Below the pieces are notes generated by a model, which saw only the letters and a list, made by a program, of their open reading frames with translations, was not told where the DNA came from and ran no database searches. Shown one piece after another: positions 7,679-13,135 of a stretch of 13,135 nt of DNA. The stretch is from contig CAMDRY010000038.1 of the NCBI GenBank assembly GCA_945906975.1, positions 1 through 13,135 on the forward strand, in the 5' to 3' direction. The DNA is from Bordetella parapertussis (GTDB taxonomy: Bacteria; Pseudomonadota; Gammaproteobacteria; Burkholderiales; SG8-39). Each line of letters opens with the position of its first letter. The stretch's first letter is position 1. Made by a program: the position numbers and the translations under genes.

Positions 7679-8881
7679 TCAGACCTTGTTCTTGGCGATG
7701 AAATCGGCGATGCGGCCAACACCGGCGCGTATCGCTTCGGGCGATGCGGCATAGGAGAAACGGATGTGCTGGCCTTCGTCCGGAACGCGGGCGCCAAAGT
7801 GAATATCAGCCAACACCGCCACCCCCGCCTCGTTGAGCAGACGCTTGCGAAACTCCTCGGAATCCCTGGCGCCGACCATATGGCAGGCTGCGGTGACGTT
7901 AGGCCACGCGTAAAACGCGCCACCGGGCGTGCGGCAGGAAATTCCCGGCACTTGGTTGAGCAGGCCGACGATGAGGTCGCGCCGGTCAAGAAAGGACTGG
8001 CGCATTTTTTCCGCTTCGGTTTGCGGACCGTTGAGCGCCTCGACCGCCGCCCACTGGCTGATCTGCGAGGCGCAGGAATCGGTGTTAGTGACCCAGCGCA
8101 CGAAATGCGGCGCCAGCACCGGGTTGGAGGCAAAGCCGATACGCCAGCCCGTCATCGCCCAGGTCTTGGATGCGCCGTCGGAAATGATGGTGCGCTCATA
8201 CATGCCCGGCAGCGCCGCGATGGACGCGAATTTACCCTGGTAGACCAGGCGCGAATAGATTTCATCGGCGTACACCCAGACCTGGGGATGGCGGCGCAGG
8301 ATGGCGGCGACGGCCTCGAGGTCGGCGGGCGTGAGGCTGCCGCCGGTCGGGTTGTGCGGCGAATTGAGGATCAGCAGTTTGGTCTTGGGCGTGATCTTCG
8401 CCTCAAGTTCGGCCGGATCAAAAGCAAAGTCGCGCGCCTCGCGCAGGTAAAGCGGCACCGGCACCGCACCGTGTGCGAGGATTTGCGATTCGTAAATGGG
8501 GAAACCCGGGTTGGGATAAATCACCTCGTCGCCAGCGCCGTAATCGGTGGTGCACAGGATGGCGTAGGCGATAAAGGGCTTGGCGCCGGCGCCGACCACC
8601 ACGTGCTCAGGGTCGATGCTGAGGCCGCGCATGGCGCCCATGTAACGCGCCGCCGCATCACGCAGTTCCGCAATGCCGGCCGAGGCGGTGTAGCCGTGCT
8701 TGCCTTCTCGGATCGCCTTGACCGCCGCATCCTGTATGTTCACCGGCGTGTGAAAATCGGGTTGGCCGATGCAGAATGAAATGATGTCCTTGCCCTTGCG
8801 GATGAGGTCGTTGACCTCGGCGAGCACCACGAATGCATTTTCGGTTCCGAGGCTGGCAGTACGGCGGCTAAGGTTTGGCAT
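7679..8881 (-). CDS. Class I/II pyridoxal-phosphate aminotransferase (aspartate aminotransferase-like)
   Basis: A 400-residue fold-type I PLP enzyme. Visible landmarks are GYTASAGI with Tyr64, NPGFPIYES, NSPHNPTGG with the cofactor-contacting Asn177, YADEIYS with Asp206 (pairs with the pyridine nitrogen), and SDGASKTWAMTGWRIGF with the Schiff-base Lys239. A late Arg in HIRFSYA is the likely carboxylate-binding residue. The family transfers amino groups between amino acids and 2-oxo acids; substrate preference (Asp, Ala, aromatic) cannot be read from the sequence. A GTG at 8929 extends the frame but is rejected: it lies upstream of the TAAAAT element at 8915-8910, while the ATG at 8881 is 28 bases after it. 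It is the first gene of the operon with nudJ, the secreted protein and mnmA. Confidence 0.92.
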   Translation of the reverse strand: MPNLSRRTASLGTENAFVVLAEVNDLIRKGKDIISFCIGQPDFHTPVNIQDAAVKAIREGKHGYTASAGIAELRDAAARYMGAMRGLSIDPEHVVVGAGAKPFIAYAILCTTDYGAGDEVIYPNPGFPIYESQILAHGAVPVPLYLREARDFAFDPAELEAKITPKTKLLILNSPHNPTGGSLTPADLEAVAAILRRHPQVWVYADEIYSRLVYQGKFASIAALPGMYERTIISDGASKTWAMTGWRIGFASNPVLAPHFVRWVTNTDSCASQISQWAAVEALNGPQTEAEKMRQSFLDRRDLIVGLLNQVPGISCRTPGGAFYAWPNVTAACHMVGARDSEEFRKRLLNEAGVAVLADIHFGARVPDEGQHIRFSYAASPEAIRAGVGRIADFIAKNKV

Positions 8882-8909
8882 GGCGTCATCAGGACATGGA
8901 AAAGCAGGT

Positions 8910-8915
8910 ATTTTA
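8910..8915 (-). promoter_or_regulatory. Putative -10 element of the aminotransferase-nudJ-mnmA operon
   Basis: TAAAAT on the minus strand (8915 to 8910) is 28 bases before the ATG at 8881. No -35 is obvious in the GC-rich DNA beyond it. It lies in a 148-base region between divergent genes; I see no matching plus-strand promoter for the amidohydrolase. Confidence 0.4.
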
Positions 8916-9029
8916 CGCCAGCCAGCCACAGCGCCGCCGCCGGCGGTGGCGCACCTGTCCTGCTTGCGGCATCATCCAAGCACCCGCTCAGCCGCCTCGA
9001 GCCTACCCCCTACTGTCAAGGCCTTTCCC

Positions 9030-9848
9030 ATGACACCCCAGCTCAAGGCGCCCGCCGGTGCCACCGATTGCCACATGCACGTCTACGATGACCGCTATAC
9101 GCCGGTCGCGACCGCCCCGTTCATGCCACCGCATGCACCCATCGCCGCCTACCGCACAGTGCAGGCCGCGCTCGGGCTGGAGCGCGTGGTCGTGGTGCAA
9201 CCGGCGGCCTACGGCTTTGACAACAGCTGTACGCTTGAGGCCATGGCCGCCTTCGGCGCCGGCGCGCGCGGCATCGCCGTAATAAAGCCGGACGTGGGCG
9301 AGGACGAGCTAAACCGCCTGGATCGCGCCGGGGTGCGCGGCGTGCGCTATTTCATGCTCAAGGGCGGGTTGCTGCCCTGGGAAAGTCTCGAAGCGATGGC
9401 CGCGCGTATCGCCCCGCTGGGCTGGCACATCAACCTGCAACTGGACGGCCGCGAGCTGCCAAAGCACATCGAAATGATCCGGCGCCTGCCCGGCAACCTG
9501 GTGCTGGACCACAACGGCAAGTTCCTCGAGCCCGTGGACACCGCCAACGCCGCCTTCCGCTGCCTGCTCGACCTGCTCGATGGCGGGCGCGCCTGGGTCA
9601 AGCTGGCCGCACCCTACGAAACATCAAAAATCGGGCCGCCCCGCTACGACGATGTCAGCACGCTTGCGCGCGCGCTGATTCGCGCGCACCCGGAGCGCTG
9701 CCTCTGGGCGAGCAACTGGCCCCACCCGAACCAGAACCCGCAACCGTCCAGCGCCGCCATGCTCGACCTGCTGCTGCACTGGGCCGACGACGATGCGACA
9801 CGCCGGCGTATCCTGGTCGATAATCCGGCTCTCGTCTACGGCTATTGA
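9030..9848 (+). CDS. Amidohydrolase family 2 protein (COG3618; PDC hydrolase / galactarolactone isomerase-like)
   Basis: A 272-residue TIM-barrel enzyme of the amidohydrolase superfamily. It begins with the strand-1 motif ATDCHMHVY (His15, His17), has a strand motif LVLDHNGKF with His161, and ends with LWASNWPHP. Related enzymes open lactones, such as 2-pyrone-4,6-dicarboxylate hydrolase (LigI), or isomerise sugar lactones (D-galactarolactone isomerase). FMLKGGLLPW and KLAAPYETS fit this branch. The strand-8 residue, often Asp in hydrolases, is Asn229 here, so the chemistry may differ. The start at 9030 is chosen because the frame upstream runs into the opposing gene; its ribosome-binding site is weak. 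The corA gene starts ten bases after the stop. No pathway partners for a lactone are nearby, so the substrate is open. Confidence 0.82.
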   Translation: MTPQLKAPAGATDCHMHVYDDRYTPVATAPFMPPHAPIAAYRTVQAALGLERVVVVQPAAYGFDNSCTLEAMAAFGAGARGIAVIKPDVGEDELNRLDRAGVRGVRYFMLKGGLLPWESLEAMAARIAPLGWHINLQLDGRELPKHIEMIRRLPGNLVLDHNGKFLEPVDTANAAFRCLLDLLDGGRAWVKLAAPYETSKIGPPRYDDVSTLARALIRAHPERCLWASNWPHPNQNPQPSSAAMLDLLLHWADDDATRRRILVDNPALVYGY

Positions 9849-9858
9849 AGGAACCCGC

Positions 9859-10824
9859 ATGCTCGTCAATTGCGTCGCCTACCAGAACGGCCTCAAGCTC
9901 GCCGACATCACCAAGCAGCAAATCAGCGACTACATCAGCCGGCCAGAATGTTTTGTCTGGGTCGCACTCGCCGATCCGGATGGCGGGGAACTGGGCGAGA
10001 TGCAGGAAGAATTCGGGCTGCACGACCTTGCCGTCGAGGATGCGCTCTACGGGCACCAGCGGCCGAAATCCGAGGAATACGGCGACACGCTTTTTTTCGT
10101 CTTGCACATGGTAGAAGCGACTGAAGACGACCTGCACGTCGGCGAGGCCGCTATTTTCATCGGGCGCAATTTCGTGCTCTCGGTGCGCAGCCGGACGCAA
10201 AAGGGTTTCTCCGAAGTTCGCGCACGTTGCGAGCGCGAACCTGAACTGCTGCGCCACGGCTCGGGCTACGTGCTCTATGCATTGATCGACGCGGTGGTGG
10301 ACCGATACTTCCCCATCCTCGACAGGCTCGAGGAAGAACTGGAGGGCATTGAGGAGCGGATTTTCTCCGGCGGCAACGCACGCGCCAACATCGAGGCACT
10401 CTACGGTTTGAAACAAAAATTGATGACGCTCAAGCACGCCGCAGCGCCGTTGCTCGAGGCCGTGGGCAAACTGTACGGCGGTCGCGTGCCGCAGGCCTGC
10501 ACAGGGCTGAACGACTACTTCCGCGACGTCTACGACCACCTCGGACGACTCAACCAGTCAATCGATTCCACGCGGGAGATGGTGATCACCGCCATTTCGG
10601 TCAACCTGTCGATGATCGCTGTCGGCGAGTCGGATGTAACCAAGCGCCTCGCCGCCTATGCCGCACTGGTTGCCGTGCCCACACTGATCGCCGGCATTTA
10701 TGGCATGAATTTCGAACACATGCCGGAGCTCAAATGGGCCTATGGCTACCCGCTGGCGCTGGCACTGATGGTGGGCATCGATTGCCACCTGTTTTTCCGC
10801 TTCCGCAAATCCGGCTGGCTGTAG
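9859..10824 (+). CDS. corA: CorA-family magnesium/cobalt transport protein
   Basis: A 321-residue inner-membrane channel that admits Mg2+ (also Co2+, Ni2+), acting as a pentamer. The large N-terminal cytoplasmic domain (1 to about 255) has FVWVALADP, LHDLAVEDALYG and the RPK segment typical of CorA, then the long stalk helix (from about residue 235). Two membrane helices follow (about 264-281 and 296-314), the first ending in the selectivity motif YGMNF (GMN 282-284) with MPEL after it. The C-terminus has the basic RFRKSGWL. GAAGGA (9847-9852) precedes the start by six bases and overlaps the amidohydrolase stop region, so the two genes form an operon. The length is normal and no conserved residue is missing. 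Confidence 0.95.
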   Translation: MLVNCVAYQNGLKLADITKQQISDYISRPECFVWVALADPDGGELGEMQEEFGLHDLAVEDALYGHQRPKSEEYGDTLFFVLHMVEATEDDLHVGEAAIFIGRNFVLSVRSRTQKGFSEVRARCEREPELLRHGSGYVLYALIDAVVDRYFPILDRLEEELEGIEERIFSGGNARANIEALYGLKQKLMTLKHAAAPLLEAVGKLYGGRVPQACTGLNDYFRDVYDHLGRLNQSIDSTREMVITAISVNLSMIAVGESDVTKRLAAYAALVAVPTLIAGIYGMNFEHMPELKWAYGYPLALALMVGIDCHLFFRFRKSGWL

Positions 10825-10847
10825 CGGCACGCGCAGAGCGTCGCCGT

Positions 10848-11543
10848 TCAGCCGTGCGGGATTCCCAGCCGCCGATTGGCCGGAACCGCCACGTCAATGA
10901 GCCTTGGCTTGGGCAGGTGCAAATTGCCCATCAACTCGATGAACTGTCCGCGGCTCTTGCCGGCAAGCCGCGGATTATGTGCCTTTTCGCGGCCTATGGT
11001 CGACACCGTGAAGCCCTTGTAGTCGTGTGCCGGCCACACCTTGGTGTCATCGGGCAGGGTGAATAGGTTCTGCGTGATGCTGTCATAGAGCGCGCCCGCG
11101 TCGCCGCCCTGGAAGTCGGTGCGCCCGCACCCCATGATCAGCAACGCGTCGCCGGTGAACAGGTTGTCACGCCACAGGTAGCTGGCGCTTCCGGCGGTGT
11201 GCCCCGGCGTGTTAATCACGCGGATCGCCTCGTCACCAAAACGAATCAATTCACCGTTGAGAGCCTGCAGATCGGCCGCTACGATGTGGCAGCCGGCGGG
11301 CGCCACCGCAGTGGCGCCGGTCAGCTCGCGCAGCCGCCCCGCTGAGGTAACGTGGTCGGCGTGCGCGTGTGTTTCGATGGTGTAGCGCAACTTCAGGCCC
11401 TCGCGCTTTATCAGCGCAAGGTCACGCTCGGCCTGGGTGTCCACCGGATCGATCAACGCCGCCGCACGGGAGACCCTGTCGATCAGCAAATAGGTATAAG
11501 TGGACGATTCGGCATCGAACAACTGGATCATCGGCAGCGACAT
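10848..11543 (-). CDS. Persulfide dioxygenase-like MBL-fold protein (ETHE1/Blh type)
   Basis: A 231-residue metallo-beta-lactamase-fold enzyme. THAHADH (58-64), NTPGHT with His115, FTGD with Asp132 and PAHDY with His173 give the metal site; in ETHE1 relatives one iron is held by two His and one Asp (here probably His59, His115, Asp132). GCGRTDFQGG (138-147) is the hallmark of persulfide dioxygenases, which oxidise glutathione persulfide to sulfite and glutathione. The C-terminal HNPRLAGKS also fits. The ATG at 11543 is chosen over 11552 because GAGGA (11557-11553) sits nine bases before it but directly abuts the latter. It lies 12 bases after the DUF156 repressor gene, forming a two-gene operon. 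No rhodanese domain is fused. Confidence 0.92.
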   Translation of the reverse strand: MSLPMIQLFDAESSTYTYLLIDRVSRAAALIDPVDTQAERDLALIKREGLKLRYTIETHAHADHVTSAGRLRELTGATAVAPAGCHIVAADLQALNGELIRFGDEAIRVINTPGHTAGSASYLWRDNLFTGDALLIMGCGRTDFQGGDAGALYDSITQNLFTLPDDTKVWPAHDYKGFTVSTIGREKAHNPRLAGKSRGQFIELMGNLHLPKPRLIDVAVPANRRLGIPHG

Positions 11544-11555
11544 GTCAAACATTCC

Positions 11556-11813
11556 TCAGGCAAGGCGCGCGAGCATTCCGGTTATCTCGCTCGCACGGTA
11601 AGGATGCTTGAGCGCATGTTGCTCGAGCATGCATCCGATCATCTGATAAAAAGCGCGGTCAAGCGCCTTGCGGCTGGCCGCCATCTGCTGGCCGACCTTT
11701 TCGCAATCATCGCCAGTCTCGATCATTTTTTGCAGGCCGCGCAACTGCCCCTCAACCCGCTTTAGCCGCAGGATCAGATCCTTGCGGTGCTTTTCTTCGA
11801 GCCGGTCCGCCAT
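11556..11813 (-). CDS. DUF156 (CsoR/RcnR/CstR-type) transcriptional repressor
   Basis: An 85-residue all-helical repressor of the DUF156 family (members sense Cu, Ni/Co, formaldehyde or persulfides). LILRLKRVEGQLRGLQKMIE (13-32) is the conserved DNA-binding first helix; DDCEKVGQQMAASRKALDRA places Cys37 at the universal family cysteine. At the CsoR His position (Cys+25) there is Met62, with Cys61 just before it, and His66 at the CsoR second Cys position (Cys+29). This does not fit the Cu (Cys-His-Cys) or Ni (His-Cys-His-His) pattern, and the neighbours argue for sulfur sensing, though this is inference. GGAGG (11821-11825) precedes the start by seven bases. It probably represses its own operon and the divergent one through the site at 11897-11919. 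Confidence 0.9.
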   Translation of the reverse strand: MADRLEEKHRKDLILRLKRVEGQLRGLQKMIETGDDCEKVGQQMAASRKALDRAFYQMIGCMLEQHALKHPYRASEITGMLARLA

Positions 11814-11892
11814 GCTTGCGCCTCCATTTCTTCAGTTGTCCGTCCGCCGCCGGTCGGCCATCCTTGTGCTTTGGTTTTAAATTTAGAATTAT

Positions 11893-11921
11893 TTTATATA
11901 CGGTAGGGGGTATGGTATAAT
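11893..11921 (+). promoter_or_regulatory. Extended -10 promoter of the DUF2892-YeeE operon
   Basis: TATAAT (11916-11921) is a perfect -10 and is preceded by TGG (11913-11915), an extended -10. A fair -35 (TTTATA, 11893-11898) lies 17 bases upstream. Transcription would start near 11928. The AT-rich patch 11876-11925 stands out from the surrounding GC-rich DNA and may also carry a minus-strand promoter for the repressor gene (a TATAAA-like run), which is less clear. Confidence 0.75.
11897..11919. promoter_or_regulatory. Putative DUF156 repressor operator centred on a G5 run
   Basis: A 23-base element symmetric about the centre of GGGGG (11906-11910). Inner TA pairs flank the G-run (11904-11905 and 11911-11912), and outer arms are TATAC (11897-11901) and GTATA (11915-11919); only the two positions between the arms do not pair. 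CsoR/RcnR/FrmR operators are G/C-runs flanked by AT-rich inverted repeats of this kind. It overlaps the spacer and first bases of the -10 element, so binding would block RNA polymerase. Confidence 0.7.
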
Positions 11922-11929
11922 ACTACGCT

Positions 11930-12002
11930 GCGGCCGTCAAGCACGCATTAAGCGCAAGCTGCGCTGCCGGCCCGAGCCTGGCGCCCAAACCGTGTCGGCC
12001 GC
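11930..12002 (+). promoter_or_regulatory. Structured mRNA leader of the DUF2892-YeeE operon
   Basis: The predicted transcript begins near 11928 and the first start is at 12035. Within this leader a seven-base stem can form between 11930-11936 (GCGGCCG) and 11996-12002, enclosing a hairpin with a six-base perfect stem at 11951-11965 (AGCGCA, loop AGC, TGCGCT). No known riboswitch motif is recognised. Confidence 0.4.
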
Positions 12003-12034
12003 CCAACGCGATTGGAAAGAAATCGGAGGCACAC

Positions 12035-12232
12035 ATGAAACTAAATGTCGGCGGTATTGATCGCGCCCTGCGCGTTGTTGCGGGCCTCGCACTGACAGGT
12101 CTGGCCCTTACCGGAATGATCGGCGTCTGGGGCTGGATTGGCGTGATGGCGCTTGCCACCGGCTTGTTCAGCTTTTGCCCGCTCTACACCCTGCTGGGCG
12201 TGGGCACCTGCCCGCTCAAGGCCAAGACCTGA
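12035..12232 (+). CDS. DUF2892 small membrane protein (YgaP membrane-domain type)
   Basis: A 65-residue inner-membrane protein. MKLNVGGIDRALRVVAGLAL begins with the NVGGIDRxLR motif of DUF2892. Two membrane helices span about 12-29 and 31-47, and the C-terminal FCPLYTLLGVGTCPLK has Cys48 and Cys59. In E. coli YgaP this domain is fused to a rhodanese; here it stands alone. It often accompanies sulfur-handling genes, and its exact task is not known. GGAGG (12025-12029) supports the start. It is the first gene of the plus-strand operon; the YeeE-type gene begins 18 bases after its stop. Confidence 0.9.
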   Translation: MKLNVGGIDRALRVVAGLALTGLALTGMIGVWGWIGVMALATGLFSFCPLYTLLGVGTCPLKAKT

Positions 12233-12250
12233 AACGCACGAGGATCACGG

Positions 12251-12676
12251 ATGCATAACTTCACCCCCTGGCCTGCCCTTGCCGGCGGCGCATTGATCGG
12301 CCTTGCGGCCGCGCTGCTGTTGTGGCTTAACGGCCGTATCGCCGGCATCAGCGGCATCGTCAACGGCGCAATGAATGGGCCCCGTGGCGACACCGCCTGG
12401 CGCGTGCTGTTCATTCTCGGCCTGATCGTCGGCGCGGGCACCTGGCGGTGGTTTGCACCGCCCGCCTTTATCGCGCGCAGCAACTATCCGTTGGGGCTCA
12501 TCATTGCCGCGGGACTGCTGGTCGGATTCGGCACGCGGCTTGGTAGCGGCTGCACCAGCGGGCACGGCGTGTGCGGCATCGCACGCCTTTCGCCACGTTC
12601 TATCGCGGCGACCCTGGTGTTCATGGCCTTTGGCGCCGGCGCGGTGTTCGCGTTGCGCCTTGCCGGAGCGTTTTGA
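12251..12676 (+). CDS. YeeE/YedE-family half protein (sulfur-species transporter, first half)
   Basis: A 141-residue inner-membrane protein with about four helices (10-26, 52-64, 82-95, 118-135). The family signature [19 protein letters not shown] (91-109) carries Cys101 and Cys108. Full-length members such as the thiosulfate transporter TsuA contain two such halves; in proteobacteria they are often split into two genes (PmpA/PmpB-like) beside persulfide dioxygenases. Import or export of thiosulfate or another sulfane-sulfur species is therefore likely, inferred from family. The start follows GAGGA (12240-12244). The next gene begins one base after its stop, implying joint translation and probably a heteromeric transporter. 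Confidence 0.9.
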   Translation: MHNFTPWPALAGGALIGLAAALLLWLNGRIAGISGIVNGAMNGPRGDTAWRVLFILGLIVGAGTWRWFAPPAFIARSNYPLGLIIAAGLLVGFGTRLGSGCTSGHGVCGIARLSPRSIAATLVFMAFGAGAVFALRLAGAF

Positions 12677-12677
12677 C

Positions 12678-13094
12678 ATGGGACGCAACCTCGCCGCCCT
12701 GGCATCGGGCCTGCTCTTCGGCCTCGGCCTTGCCGTGTCGCAAATGGTCAACCCGAACAAGGTCCAGGCATTCCTCGACATCAGTGGCGAGTGGGACCCG
12801 AGCCTCGCCCTGGTCATGGGCGCCGCGCTGGTCGTGACCTCGATCGGTTTTCGCTTCGCGCTAAGGCGCAAAGCCGCGGTGTTCGGCGGCCGCTTTGCCC
12901 TGCCGGCGCTGGCGCAAATAGACCTCAAGTTGCTTGCCGGCGCGGCAATTTTCGGCGCCGGTTGGGGGCTGGCGGGCTATTGCCCGGGACCGGCGCTTGC
13001 CGCGCTGTCGCGACCGGGCCTGGAGGCGCCCGCCTTTGTCATCGCCATGTTCGCCGGCTCGCTATTATGCCGCCTGCTGGTGGAGCGACGCTAA
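12678..13094 (+). CDS. YeeE/YedE-family half protein (DUF6691 type, second half)
   Basis: A 138-residue inner-membrane protein forming the partner half. It begins [23 protein letters not shown] and has [22 protein letters not shown], typical of DUF6691 proteins. About four helices are predicted (5-22, 42-60, 84-98, 116-132). The conserved cysteine is Cys102 in [11 protein letters not shown], a counterpart to the GCTSGH cysteine of the first half; Cys131 is in the last helix. The ATG at 12678 is chosen because GGAG (12665-12668) precedes it and the upstream frame overlaps the first half. It is the last complete gene; 41 bases follow, with a small GCCCA/TGGGC hairpin at 13120-13132. Confidence 0.9.
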   Translation: MGRNLAALASGLLFGLGLAVSQMVNPNKVQAFLDISGEWDPSLALVMGAALVVTSIGFRFALRRKAAVFGGRFALPALAQIDLKLLAGAAIFGAGWGLAGYCPGPALAALSRPGLEAPAFVIAMFAGSLLCRLLVERR

Positions 13095-13135
13095 AATGCA
13101 AAATCGGGGAGTGCGACTAGCCCAGCGTGGGCATA

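Noticed and set aside
7766..8779. A 337-codon plus-strand open frame opposite the aminotransferase gene
   Set aside because: It is an antisense shadow of a well-conserved enzyme, with no start signal or domain.
8882..8929. N-terminal extension of the aminotransferase from a GTG at 8929
   Set aside because: The extra residues do not resemble the family start, and the GTG lies upstream of the likely -10 element.
13120..13132. Small GCCCA/TGGGC hairpin at the window end as a terminator
   Set aside because: The stem has five pairs only, and the sequence ends before any T-run can be seen.

Overview
The window (13,135 bases, high GC, tightly packed) looks like a chromosomal segment of a proteobacterium, most likely a betaproteobacterium. 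The reasons are the purB / mnmA / nudJ gene set (close neighbours in enterobacteria as well), the c-type cytochromes, the GST, YceI and CorA genes typical of that group, and short promoters of TA(A/G)AAT type about 30 bases before several starts. I see no phage, insertion sequence, CRISPR array, tRNA or rRNA. No taxon can be proved from this sequence alone.

Left part (1-3005): two periplasmic c-type cytochromes on the plus strand, a class II cytochrome c' and a diheme cytochrome c. They are separated by a hairpin terminator, and the second has its own extended -10 promoter. Adenylosuccinate lyase (purB) follows on the minus strand.

Middle part (3006-5543): a YibF-like glutathione S-transferase, an unrecognised polytopic membrane protein and a secreted YceI-family protein, all on the plus strand. 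They end at a strong hairpin terminator shared with the converging mnmA operon. From 8881 down to 5563 lies a compact minus-strand operon: class I aminotransferase, NudJ-type Nudix hydrolase, a small secreted protein with a Cys/His/Asp pattern like transglutaminase-like cysteine peptidases, and the tRNA thiolase MnmA. Its last three genes overlap by exactly 11 bases each. Divergent from this operon is a plus-strand pair, an amidohydrolase (COG3618 type) and a CorA magnesium channel.

Right part (10848-13094): a divergent reactive-sulfur module. On the minus strand are a DUF156 (CsoR/RcnR/CstR-type) repressor and an ETHE1-like persulfide dioxygenase. On the plus strand are a DUF2892 membrane protein and two half-size YeeE/YedE membrane proteins. 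Between them is an AT-rich patch with a perfect extended -10 promoter overlapped by a symmetric, G5-centred operator-like sequence, followed by a leader of about 107 bases that can fold. The inferred circuit is that the repressor senses sulfane sulfur or a related signal, and releases genes for sulfur-species transport and persulfide oxidation. This module is the most interesting part of the window. Its gene families are known, but the repressor's cysteine arrangement does not fit the standard subfamilies.
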